Shown: positions 44,536 to 55,579 of the stretch, piece by piece
Layout: every line of letters begins with the position of its first letter
Numbering within the stretch: position 1 is the stretch's first letter
DNA from: Reticulitermes speratus
Taxonomy: Eukaryota > Arthropoda > Insecta > Blattodea > Rhinotermitidae
Direction of reading: 5' to 3'
Assembly (NCBI GenBank): GCA_021186555.1
Contig: JAJKFL010000011.1
Location: forward strand, 4,284,501-4,348,500
Length of the DNA: 64,000 nucleotides
Position numbers and translations under genes: made by a program
Notes under the pieces: generated by a model
Told to the model about the DNA's origin: nothing
What the model saw: the letters and a program-made list of their open reading frames with translations, nothing else
Databases searched by the model: none

Positions 44536-45422
44536 CGTATATTCTCGAATCTAAACCGCACCCGAATCTAATCCGCACCCAGTTTTTGGCGACTTCTTAA
44601 ACGAAAAAAAGTTAGTTCGCGATTCTAATCAGCACCTTTCCTTCAACCACCCCTTGCCCACGGGGCGACTGATTGAATAATATTGGATGTTACCAATGTG
44701 TTAAAATCCGACGCTACGCCTGTGGCCGATGAGTGATACCGATAGAGGCGGGGCCTTTCTCAACAGACGTGCGCAATCTCGTCTGAAGCCAGCTGATCTT
44801 TAGTTGTTGAAACGTGGGAGGTGCTCGTTCCAATTTGTCGTGTACCGTAGTTATGGAAGAGGGACACCTGAAATCTAAACGACTCTCATATACGGCAAAG
44901 TTCAAACGTGAAGTTATTCGGTGCGCAGAGGAGAATGGAAACCGCAAAGCCGCTGCAATTTTTGGAGTTGATGAAAGCAACGTTCGACTATGGCAGAAAC
45001 ACAAGGCAGCGATCAGCGGGTGTGAGGCGTCACGAAGGAAATTCACTGGACCCTAGAAAGGACGATTTCCTGAAATTGATGATGCAGTCTTCACGTTTTT
45101 TCAAGAGAGACGCAAGACTGGACTGTTTGTGAGTTATGATCTACTCGCGAGGAGGCGATAAAGAAGGCCAGATCTTTGAACATTCCTTGAATTATGAGTG
45201 ATGACGGCGAGTCTGATGAATAATAAATTATAAAATAATAGATTATTGTATTGTATTGTTCTTACGTTGTTTATTAATTACGTTAATTACGTTATTGTTA
45301 TATTGTACAGCAGCTCAATCACTTTTCCAAAATCCAGCTCTAGACCGCGAATCTAATCCGCATCTGATTTTTTAGCCCTCTAAAACTGTAAAAAAGTGCG
45401 GATTAGATTCGAGAATATACGG
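44536..45422 (+). mobile_element. 887 bp pogo-like DNA transposon with CCGTATATTC terminal repeats
   Basis: The left end cgtatattctcgaatctaa and the right end, reverse-complemented (ccgtatattctcgaatctaa), form inverted repeats of about 25 bases, with one C lost on the left. Each side is bordered by TA. Subterminal copies of gaatctaatccgcac repeat the motif inside both ends. The only ORF is a Brinker-type DNA-binding domain; the DDE transposase catalytic domain is absent. It is a non-autonomous relative of a pogo/Tc1-type family with TA target duplication. Confidence 0.8.
44853..45056 (+). CDS. Brinker-type helix-turn-helix DNA-binding fragment of the transposon
   Basis: From ATG at 44853, 67 codons: LSYTAKFKREVIRCAEENGN, RKAAAIFGVDESNVRLWQKH, AAISGCEASRRKFTGP, then TAG. 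It is a Brinker/CENP-B-like HTH that in transposon proteins binds the ends. Past the TAG, a one-base shift restores the next family segment (RFPEIDDAVFTFFQERRKTG), so the stop is due to a frameshift. Low copy truncation is typical of a decayed element. Confidence 0.75.
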   Translation: MEEGHLKSKRLSYTAKFKREVIRCAEENGNRKAAAIFGVDESNVRLWQKHKAAISGCEASRRKFTGP

Positions 45423-45928
45423 TAATAGTATTTTCAACTCTCACTTACATCCCAACACAGAGCAAATACAGAAATTCAATCTCCATTTGGGAAGGAAATG
45501 AAATGCTTCTTATTGCACTCCTTCCCACGCAAGGGACAGAGATTACAAAAATTGGGCAACACATGTACTAAGAGGACGGTCTCCATTCTGACTCACGATG
45601 TAACAACATCCAGCTGAATACATAACCAAAATAAGCAACCTGAAGAAGGTGTGACATCCCATAGAACTTGAATCTTGTAAATATGTGCCAACGTTTCCAC
45701 ACCACAAGAGCTCTTTCGAGGTTGTAGTTGGCTCGGCGCGTTACCCTTTTTTAGTGTGGCGGTTCCCTCAAAAAGAGGCCTATGTTCCACATCTCACAAA
45801 TGATATATAACAAGATTTAGACACATGAACAGGTGACGCTAGAAATCCCGCACCTTCTTCAGGGCCACAGCCCTACCAGATACATGGAAACAAATGACAA
45901 ATACCTTTTCTAACAGCCAAATCATCTA
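45423..45928. other. No gene recognised; partial repeat
   Basis: 45640-45800 holds a repeat-like stretch (gtgtgacatcccatagaac, tgccaacgtttccacacc) related in style to the palindromic elements. Nothing coding. Confidence 0.3.
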
Positions 45929-46978
45929 TCACAGGCCACATATTAAATACGCCCTTATAAATGTATCATTCATATTGATTGTAAGAGCCTCCATCATACC
46001 ATTTATCACAGGCCACATACTATATATACCTCCATAAACTTGTTTCACATTCCTTATAAAGGCCTCCATCATACCATTTATCACAGGCCACATACTATAT
46101 ATACCTCCATAAACTTGTTTCACATTCCTTATACAGGCCTCCATCATACCATTTATCACAGGCCACATAGTATATATACCTCCATAAACTTGTTTCACAT
46201 TCCTTATAAAGACCTCCATCATACCTTTGATCACAGGCCACACAGTATATATACCTCCATAAACTTGTTTCACATTCGTTATAAAGGCCTCCATCATACC
46301 TTTGATCACAGGCCACATACTATATATACCTCCATAAACTTGTTTCACATTCCTTATAAAGGCCTCCATCATACCATTTATCACAGGCCACATACTATAT
46401 ATACCTCCATAAACTTGTTTCACATTCCTTATAAAGGCCTCCATCATACCATTGATCACAGGCCACATACTATATATACCTCCATAAACTTGTTTCACAT
46501 TCCTTATAAAGGCCTCCATCATACCATTTATCACAGGCCACATACTATATATACCTCCATAAACTTGTTTCACATTCCTTATAAAGGCCTCCATCATACC
46601 ATTTATCACAGGCCACATACTATATATACCTCCATAAACTTGTTTCACATTTCTTATAAAGGCCTCCACCAAACCATCTCTAACAGGCCTCATATTCAAT
46701 ATACCTCTACAAACTCGTTTCACATTCCTCATAATGGCCTCCACCAAACTATCTCTTACAGGCCTCATATTCAATATACCTCTACAAACTCGTTTTGCAT
46801 TCCTCATAATGGCCTCCACCAAACTATCTCTCACAGGCCTCATATTCAATATACCTCTACAAACTCGTTTCACATTCATCATAATGGCCTTCACCAAACC
46901 ATCTGTAACTGGACACATAAAATTAAATGAACTAAAATGTTCATCGATAATATTCTGATTCACAATCAGTGTTAACAT
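45929..46978 (-). repeat. 75 bp minisatellite, about 12 units, open as a 349-codon frame of 25-residue repeats
   Basis: The unit is 75 bases, a multiple of three, and the minus strand from ATG at 46978 to the stop at 45929 is uninterrupted. Two unit types occur: three or four RPVRDSLVEAIMRNVKRVCR GILN units at the start, then MEAFIRNVKQVYGGIYSMWP VINGM units. No frameshift or stop occurs over more than 1 kb, although other genes in this window show indels. The plus strand is also open for 296 codons, so openness alone does not prove coding. No family recognised. A (AGT)n run lies next to it at 46994-47020. Confidence 0.7.
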
Positions 46979-47168
46979 GAAGTATTATTATTAGCAGTAG
47001 TAGTAGTAGTAGTAGTAGTATGTTCATTTGAATAACTAAAGTAAGTGATTGTTGTGCAGACAATTGCTGAAACATGCTGGAAATTGCTGGCATTTCTCTT
47101 GGTGGTGGTGATAATGCTGTTACTCATGTTCTGATGAAGATGGTGCTGATGATAAATGTGTCACTATA

Positions 47169-47238
47169 TCACTTCTCATGCAACCCTGGAAGCATCTTCA
47201 GCAACAGGCACAGCGATTTGGTCAATGATGTCAAACTC
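47169..47238 (-). CDS. Candidate terminal exon, paralogous start to the one at 44512
   Basis: Acceptor ctttgttgacag, then G and SLTSLTKSLCLLLKMLPGLH EK and TGA. The splice junction and first codons equal those at 44512, then the sequences differ. This could be a pair of alternative last exons or parts of a dispersed repeat. Confidence 0.2.
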
Positions 47239-47278
47239 CTGTCAACAAAGAATAACTTTCAACTCTCAAATCCTTAAT

Positions 47279-48305
47279 TTTCATCATGAAAATAAAGACT
47301 AATTTGCCCAAAAATAAATAACTTATCAGAAGGAAAAATTATATTCGCTGACAAGAGCATCTCAATTTATGGTGAAAATGTTCATTTGCCTTCAGTGTTA
47401 AACACAGTTATGTTGTCATATGAGTGAATGGTTTACTGGCAAATAGTTGGCTCTGAATCTACATAACGAAACAGAAAGAAATCTGTAACAAATAATTCTC
47501 CACAATATCCACTAAATATTGGCTACAATGAAAAATATACATAAGAACCAGTAAAAAAATTATTCCTTCATTCAAAAATTGATAACCTTAATTCAAACAA
47601 TTAAACTGATCCAGTGATTACAAAAATTTGTGAAACATTTTACGTAGTCACGTCTGCGTTTCACATCAGCAACACCTGACACCCTCAAAACAAATCACTT
47701 TGTCCATTTCCATTCAATAATTACATATGGAATAATCTTTTGGGATAATTCTTCTCAGGGTAACAAGATATTCACTTTACAAAAGAAAACTGTTACAATT
47801 ATGATACGTGCAAAACCTAGAAACCCACACAGACACCTGTTCAGGAAATTTCAATTTTGCCTCGCCCATGCAATTACCCATTTCATCCATGAACGTCACT
47901 GTAAACACCACACAAAATATTTGAAGCAAATTCAGCTGTACATAGCATTAATGGAAGAAATAGTAATCATCTTCACAGACCAAATGAGCTGGCATCAAAA
48001 TATTCAACAGTTTACCATGCAAGATTAAAGTCTGAAAAATATGAACATCCAATTTAAAACAGCTGTAAGCACACACTTAAAAATATAAACTCCTTTTATT
48101 CTGTTGAGGAATTTAAAATGTTCAAAACTGACTCAAATTATCAGCTTACAAACTTACAGCATACAAAGATTTCTGTAACAGTACATAACATAAATATCTG
48201 GCAGTCACATACAGTGACAACAAATTCCAAGTCATTTCAGTTACACCCCAATAAATATTCCCTGCACTCTGGGAGAACACTAAGCAATTGTCATTGTTAA
48301 GTTAC
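47279..48305. other. No gene recognised
   Basis: AT-rich; short open frames on the plus strand at 47801-48028 and 48118-48300 have no supporting motif. Confidence 0.4.
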
Positions 48306-48369
48306 CTCCACAGGTGCCATTAAACACCCATGGATGACACACAGCTTATCAAATGAAACAGGACAGGAC
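48306..48369 (-). CDS. Candidate exon related to the one at 54568-54642
   Basis: Between acceptor ctctaaaag and donor GAG-gtaact lies a segment with PVSFDKLCVIHG in one frame, parallel to LPVSFDKLVVVHEG at 54.6 kb. A five-base duplication (cctgtcctgt) shifts the frame at its start. Probably a decayed duplicate. Confidence 0.22.
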
Positions 48370-49821
48370 CTTTTAGAGGCCGAGTTAAATCCCAGCTGCA
48401 AGTCCCAGGTCATCCAGTCTCTGCCTAGGTATTTAAATTTTGCACATGCTTTACAAAAACTTTAATATTTCTAAAACTAATCACGATAAATTTATGAAAT
48501 AAACGCCACTTTGTTGGGAAGGAGACATTGCTCAGAATGCCTTAAAAATGCTGTAAATATCCTTATACAAACACAAGCAACCCGTTCAAGAGCAAACACT
48601 CAACTGTGTTGGCACGATTATCTGCAACTTAGTCAAGCAAAATTTTTCCTTCCCCTTCTCCTTACAGCCTCTACTCGGCTGCTTCAGGAACCCAAATGGT
48701 TTCATGACCAACATTACATTTGAAAATGCAAGAATAACCAAACTGTGCAGTCCATTTTTAGCACTTATGCATTTATGGCCAAATCAGGGCCTGTTTGGAG
48801 CTGGCTAACTGTTTACACAAAGATACAACAACAAAAGTACTGCAGACTGATTCAGGGTTGCCATATTGTGTAGACAGAGACAAAGAATGCATTTTCAATG
48901 CTGCCAAATCGAGCTTGCCAAAAAGTACAAGTTAGCAGACGTCAGCAACACCAGCCGCTCACCAGAAGTACACATTAGCAGACTAAGGGTTAAACATACC
49001 TTTAGTACACAGACTCCACTTAGAAAGAGCTAGTCTCAGTCCCTGGATACTGAACTGCGTCAAGACCGAGCATGTTTACTCAAAATGTAAGAGGTCACCT
49101 GCAGACAAAAGCAAAGTATATGAAGTACGTACGTAATAATGCACAAATGTCCAAAATTTCAGTCACCTCTATGACCACATACCATTGTCACAAGTCTTTA
49201 GAAGTTAATGGGACAACTGATTTAATGCCAATATTTTTTACAGAGATATTACTGGATGCCACATACTGACATTCTTACACACTCAGTACAAGACTGCAGT
49301 GCACAAAAGTTGGCCACAGCAACTGCTGCGAGACAGTGAATGGTTCGATTTTATATGGCTGGAGGGGCATACACACAAAACGTGGCTTTCAACTTATAAA
49401 AACTTGGGATCGTAGATGTTTTTTATACTGAGGTACAAGCAGGTACTGACATCAGCTGTTCTCAAGAGGAACACAACGATAGGGGTAAAGAATATGATTC
49501 ACCATGAGTTCTACCAACAATGTACATTAAATATTTCCTTCAGGTCTTCAATTAATACTTCATACAGTGTCTCTTCACTCCCATGCTGCTACATGACACA
49601 CACACCTTGCCTCCTTAATTTGATCATCCTAGTATTTCACATGGGGTAAAAATTATGAAGCTTCAATTATGCAAGTTTCTCCAGCTTCCATTATTTCAAC
49701 TGTCTTTGGTTTACGAATACTCCCAAACCCTCTAATCAGGCACCTTAAGTTTATAAACGGTAACAAGCATTCATAAGTTTTCATCTGCCAGTAATATTCC
49801 CATGAATAAAATACTGTTTTG
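48370..49821. other. No gene recognised
   Basis: Unique-looking AT-rich sequence without supported features. Confidence 0.4.
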
Positions 49822-49980
49822 TCAGGATCATTCCAGCAGATTTATAGGTTCTGTCTTCCAAATGTGGAACCACAAACTTCTTTACCATGTTCACAAAAGC
49901 ACACTTCCGGATCTGTTCATAGGTCAGACAAGTTCAGTCCACATCTTCATTTCTGTTCCTTCAGGATTCACTTCAACTAC
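49822..49980 (-). CDS. Coding-like exon of unidentified gene, one frameshift
   Basis: After acceptor aagaagtgcag the frame reads VVEVNPEGTEMKMWTELV, then meets TGA. One base later in phase it continues TYEQIRKCAFVNMVKKFVVP, HLEDRTYKSAGMILTK. The composition is protein-like on both sides of the break, and a single missing base explains it. No family recognised. Confidence 0.35.
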
Positions 49981-50426
49981 CTGCACTTCTTAACATATGG
50001 AACACAGTGAATGTCATTTTAAAATTAAACAGTTGGGCTGACAGCACCATGCACTATTGTGGCACATGGCATCCTCACTTATGTCTATGTCTCCCAAAAG
50101 CTCTCTACACTTTTGTTTCCAACTAAATTTTTTATGTTTTCCTTACCACCCCAATTCGCACTACATGGTCCTAATTTGATCACTGTCTGGTGAAGGAAAA
50201 TCATTCAATATGACCACTTCCTTTACCAAATTTCAGACAAAATTTATCATACTGTCACAATTGAGGACTTTCAAAAGTGTCTTCCCACAAATAAGTCATT
50301 AGTTCACGGACTACATATGGCTTCGTGAATGACCAATCTTTGCACCAAGAATTTCAATTGTTAAAAACATCAATCTTCAGATTTTGGAGTAACTGCTAGC
50401 AAATGTTTAAGTATACAAATCAGTGG

Positions 50427-50604
50427 CTACAGTTCAGGATGCTTCACAACATCAAGAAAGTGTGTATGGCTAGACAATGACATAACTCCAACCAGGTACA
50501 TCTCAAATACAAAGCAAGCTACACCACTATGTTCAGTCACAGCCAGAGCACCCAACAGGTGGTCTGCAGGCCCACATGTCACCTTCTTGACCACGGGTTC
50601 CACA
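50427..50604 (-). CDS. Coding-like exon of unidentified gene
   Basis: After acceptor cttaggcag and one base, 58 open codons: VEPVVKKVTCGPADHLLGAL, AVTEHSGVACFVFEMYLVGV, MSLSSHTHFLDVVKHPEL, then TAG. Protein-like composition; no family recognised. It could be a last exon or read past an unseen donor. Confidence 0.35.
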
Positions 50605-51595
50605 CTGCCTAAGATTCTTTAGCAAAATAATTTTACCCATTAACTAGCATGCAATACCTAATAGATCACAAGGCCAAACCAACTGTCTGCCACTACCATT
50701 GCACAATTCACTGAATTAGGTCTCAATGAACTGTTCTTCATATCATCAACTGTTGCATTCTGCTGTGCTACTTAACTAATAATTACTCCCATTACTGCTA
50801 ACAACTTGTTCTTTATGGCAATACACTGTCATCACTAATACAGCCTGTACAAACATGTAACATGAACCACTACTGGTAAAACGTAAGATATCCCTTGTCT
50901 AGGGGCACTTTTCTTTGGAATAAAGCATGCACAGCAAATATAATATCTGTCACTCAGCTCCACTTAGAGCAAGAATATGTGGAGTTTTATCTATATGCCT
51001 CATCTCCCTCTCAAATGTCGAACTTTCTCTTACTCATCTTACACCCGGTGAATCTGTAATGCTTGCATCACAGCTCAGTCAACGTAATCTTAAAACAAGG
51101 TTCCTCCTACAGAATGTATCTACTGGAAATCAATGTCCGGCAAGCTGAACATACTAGCACTGCCAATCAAGTGACCGTGTAGAATGCACTGTGGTTGATG
51201 TTACAATTTGGTCTTGTTGGCTAGCAACAACCTGTTCAAGGAAGCATTAAGAAACAGATGTGTCTTGCCTCCACAACTGTTCAGTACTGCAGGCAAAACA
51301 ACTTAAGTACAACTAACTTATATTTACCTCTAAACTTTAAAGCTTTCATGGCGACTGAGTTCAATAAAAATATTCTCGGGTTAACAGCGGCGTCAGGTGG
51401 TTGTATTGCGAGTAAACGAAAGTTTCAAGGCCCACCTCTGTCCTCATTCTCATGGAACTGATGACCTGTTAACAGAGGTAAATAGTTAACTACCGCAGCT
51501 AGGCAAACTAAACTTGGTAGCAAGACACAGAGATCACAAACATCACATCACTCTTACATGTAAAATCTGGGGTGTTATTCTTTCCAAATACAGTA

Positions 51596-52780
51596 CGAGG
51601 GCTGTCCAAAAAGTATCCGACTATATTTTTTCCTGCGGTAAGTAATGGCGAAAGGGTGGGGAAACTGAGCGTAGTGGTAGAAGGGACTTTCATGCGCTAT
51701 GCGTGATTTTTTGCTGCCTCGCAACACCGCCGGATGATCTGTCGTGCCAGATACGAAGTGGTGTAACATGTTCGCGCATTCTCGTTTCGCTAGATGACGA
51801 TGTTTGGGAGCGATACTGCATCAGTTGTCAGTGGGGATACAAGCGGAACTGAAATTCAGCGGCTTCGGATATGATGGGTTCTAAGGTGTACCTAACAGCA
51901 CAGACGTTCCGGAGCAACGACCGAAATGTGATTATACAAGCCTGACGGAGAGTGTTGACCGTGGAATTGCTGAGGGTGGATAGCAGAGGTTCCGCAACAG
52001 ATTTAATGGATGTGGGCATGCGAAGAGTGCGGCAAAATTTGTGCCCAAGCTGCTTTCGCCGGAGCAGCAACAACTCCGCCTTGAGGTCGCGCAGGACATG
52101 CTGGAGTGCGCCAACAGGGATCCTAAGTTCCTGAAGACTGTGATCACTGGTGACGAGTCGTGGGTGTACGGATATGACCCGGAAACCAAGGTCCAGTCGT
52201 CACAATGGAAGCATCCAACATCCCCGAGGCCCAAAAAAGCACGACACGTTCGGAGCAATGTGAAGGTGTACTGACTGTTTTCTTCGATTACCGGGGTGTT
52301 GTGGCATCATGAGTACGCACCACTAGGCCAAACTGTTAATAAGGAGTACTACCAAGAAGTCCGTCTCTTCGTGATGCTTCGGCCAAGAACCTGAGCTTGG
52401 AACGCACTGCAACAGGCAGCTGCATCATGACAATGCCAGCTCTACATCAACTGATCCAGGTTTCCTGCTAAGCACAAACAATTATCCCAGTTCGCCAGTC
52501 CTACACTCTACATGGCTAACTTTAGATTTCATGGCTGTTCCCGAGATTGAAGACACGCAAAAGCTCCCGGTTTGACAGCCGCGAGGACGTCTAAGACGAG
52601 ACGGCGCAGACTGCACACATTTCCAAAACAAGCCTTCCAATTGCTCCACGATGGAAGAGACCGCAGGGCTAATAGTGTGGAGTACCACAGGCCTACTAAG
52701 GATTAGGTATTGAAACCCACCCAGATCACAGAACATTATTTTTCCGGCCCAAAGTCTGGATGTTTTTTGGACAGACTCAG
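51596..52780 (+). mobile_element. Degenerate full-length mariner element
   Basis: The left end cgagggctgtccaaaaagta and the right end, reverse-complemented (ctgagtctgtccaaaaaaca), are mariner-type terminal repeats, each bordered by TA (51594-51595 and 52781-52782). Inside, 52041-52274 reads KLLSPEQQQLRLEVAQDMLE, VITGDESWVYGYDPETKVQS and RPKKARHVRSNVKV, the first catalytic Asp block of a DD34D transposase, and LTVFFDYRGVVHHEYAPLG-like text follows in broken frames, with HHDNAS and further pieces to about 52650. Stops and frameshifts make it inactive. It would sit in an intron of the candidate minus-strand gene. Confidence 0.88.
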
Positions 52781-52864
52781 TACTCTTGTTTCAAACTACA
52801 CACGACCTAACATTTTGCATATTCAACAACCTGCCCATCAGCAGCCTCAGATAACAATGTGCAC

Positions 52865-54642
52865 CAGTAACAGGCCATGGTCAGTTGCCTTATAATGCCT
52901 AAGTTCATGACACATCCTTGAAATCCCTGGTGTGCAGCCTGCCCGAGATAATTTACATAATTAAATAGAACACAATACCTAGTACGAACATAGGGCATAA
53001 CTGCCTGTGTACCATTACACTGTGTAAGTCACTCCCCTCAAATCTGAATGCATTAAAACTCATTACTGCTAAAAAAGGTCAAGCATTTTTCAACAGTGTC
53101 AAGACGGTATAGCAATGTGGGTGAATGTGAACTACATAACTCTGTCTGTTGATCAAATACTCAACACACACACACACACACACACAAATGTGAGCAGCAC
53201 ATAGCCGCCACTACAAATACTTCTCAGAATATGTAACACTCTTACTGTTTCTGCTAAATCTTACAACAAAATGAAAACAGAAGATTCAAGTCATTACCTC
53301 TTAGATGTCCAAAGTCCTTGATATGTGGAACAGCACACAACATTGCAGGTACATATTCTGTATACTGCTGTACTCCACAAGCTGTCTGGACACTCCTGTA
53401 TGTTGACCTCTTCCAATCGATGTGATGGTGCGTTGTTGCCTGTTCAAATCAGTCTTTTTGTTCAAATAATACAAAACTTTTTGAAGAATGTGTAGTTGGC
53501 AATTCCTGCAACATTACAAACTTTCATTTAATATGCTCTCTCACTGCTAGCCCCCAGGCTGCACTACATAACAGACTTGCAGCTGATCTGGGCTCATGGT
53601 CTGTCCTGGCTCCCGGTAGGTCCAGGCTAGCGGTCTGTCTTCCCTGGAAGTCGGTCAAGGTTGGTGATTTGTCCGGATTTGTATGAATTTGAATTGTTAA
53701 TTTTTCAGAAAACCCATATTGATGAAGACTAGTTGGAACATTCAACAATAATGCTACAGGTTACCTAGGGTGCCTGGAAATATATACATATTCTAGGCAT
53801 ACAGACCTGTCAAAAGATAACTGCACAACAACCCATCCAACTACCAACATATCGGATGATTGTAGTGTTTCATGTACATATTAGTACTGCTTTAAACGTA
53901 AAGAACCTTTACAGTTAAATCTTTGCTTTTAAATCACTTTTTTATTGTTTTTATACCTTCGGCATTTTAACATTTACTACATGGTTACACGTTTTAATAC
54001 TTTGCTTAGGCCATATAGAAAAACATCAACTGTTTCACAACATTTATAATGTATCCATCAGTGTAAAGGCGGACATCTCCATCCTATAATATACAGTTTT
54101 CCATTTTAAAGTTCTTGCTGGGTCCTGATGATGGCTCATTTTCAGAGCTGAAACTAGTTGCCAAGATAATGTGTGTAATATAGCTTGTTGTGCGTGATTG
54201 AAGAGTTAAATAAACGTACATTTGCAATTGTCATCAAGTTATGTCCATCATGGATGAAATGAAACAGGACAGGACAGTGGTAATTGTCACACATACCTCT
54301 CCTTCAAAGACTCCTTCGTAGACTGTACACAGCGGCTGTAATAGTCGGCTTGAGGGGATGCGGCTGGGGACACAGTGGAAGAAGCACAAGGTGTGTTCTA
54401 GGTCAAAACAACTTTTTCCTACAGCACTGTGCACATGCTTTCATGCAAACACAAACTGTTGTTTAATGTGAAAAAGACATGCCGACCGCCACCGCCACCA
54501 CCACCACCACCACCACAACAGTAGAACCATACCTCCTTGTGAAGCAAAGCTGCCATTCAGAGCTTACCAGCAGCTGTGTGTACATGTGCAGGTGGCTCAC
54601 CTTCATGGACAACCACAAGTTTATCAAATGAAACAGGAAGTC
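52865..54642 (-). CDS. Candidate four-exon stretch of an unidentified gene
   Basis: Four segments have acceptor and donor sites and join in one open frame. 54642-54568 (gtgtgttgcag / gtaagc) reads LPVSFDKLVVVHEGEPPAHV HTAA. 54363-54297 (gtgtccccag / gtatgt) reads ASPQADYYSRCVQSTKESLK E. 53397-53300 (acatacag / gtaatg) reads SVQTACGVQQYTEYVPAMLC AVPHIKDFGHLR. 52938-52865 (tctcgggcag / gtgcac) reads CTPGISRMCHELRHYKATDH GLLL. Leftover bases match at each junction (G+CC, AG+G, G+GC). Exons are short, so chance is not excluded. No domain recognised. The second exon has a partial duplicate at 58.4 kb. Confidence 0.38.
54118..54165 (+). ncRNA. Hammerhead-ribozyme-like motif, canonical core
   Basis: Plus strand: CTGATGA (54125-54131), helix II GGCTC / GAGCT with a seven-base loop, GAAA (54150-54153), palindrome ACTAGT, T. 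All conserved hammerhead core bases are present and helix II pairs with one G-T. Helix I is weak (C-G only), so activity is uncertain. The surrounding sequence (54000-54230) shows no coding part. Confidence 0.55.
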
Positions 54643-55579
54643 CTGCAACACACACAGTAATTTTACTTCTCAACTCATCACTGCAATCAACTACATACAT
54701 AATAAACAGGAATTTGTAATGCGAGAATTGAGCTTCTCACAGCGGTATTGATGAACACTTGAAAATTTAGGAACTGACAATGACTACCTTCCTGCCGATA
54801 CTGCCAACACAGCCTACCGTATTTAGCCAAATATAGGATAAACTCCTTACTTTTAAAGCACATTTAACATCGTGCACTATTTATAATGCAAAGCTCCATT
54901 CTTTCAGACGATAAATTACGAAAATATTCTCATCTTACACACATATTCACGTAAAAACATGACAAACAAGGTGCAGAAGCTGCCACTGAGCAATTCAATA
55001 TTGCAAGTGTTAGTCCCTCCCCAGACATTCCACAAGTGATGGCTTAATAATGCCTCATATCTTGAAAATGACACACTGCACACCCTGTATCAATTGCAAC
55101 TTTCTGTTCTGTTTTCAGCACTCTGTACTTTCAGGCATGCAAGTACAGCACTCTAGGAGAGAGAGGTGGCCCCTTAGCAACAGATTCATTGTGACGGTGA
55201 ATTAGAAGTTTTGGTGTAAACTGACAATGAGGTACAGGACATAGTTCAAACTCCTGGCCCACAAGGTCATGTCACAAATATCCTCAAAAAAACAAAATCA
55301 GCCGAGGGAACGTCAAGTGGCAGTAGACTATCATGTGCTGTATCTTAAAGACCACTGATGACCTGCTAGAACATCTATGTGAACAACAACTCACTATGGA
55401 CCGAATTCTACCCATAGTCCAATGTGACATGTTTTACTGATATTTCTTACACATTAAACTACCTCCATATCCAGACTGTCCTGATAACTTATATTTGTGT
55501 TCATCATAAATTTAAGTATCATGAAACAACTGCTAGGGATCAAAATACAAATGTGAAACCAAAAAATAAATACACTTAC

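Noticed and set aside
46040..46930. 296-codon plus-strand ORF over the 75 bp repeat
   Set aside because: Shadow of the same minisatellite; it has no ATG context or neighbouring exons that favour this strand.
45929..46978. CRISPR-like array
   Set aside because: The units are contiguous 75-base tandem copies without unique spacers, and the window is animal nuclear DNA.
52807..52998. Laminin-G-like segment (GFQGCVMNLGI) in an alternative frame
   Set aside because: The match is one short motif; the other frame joins in phase with its neighbours, and no other laminin-G residues were seen.
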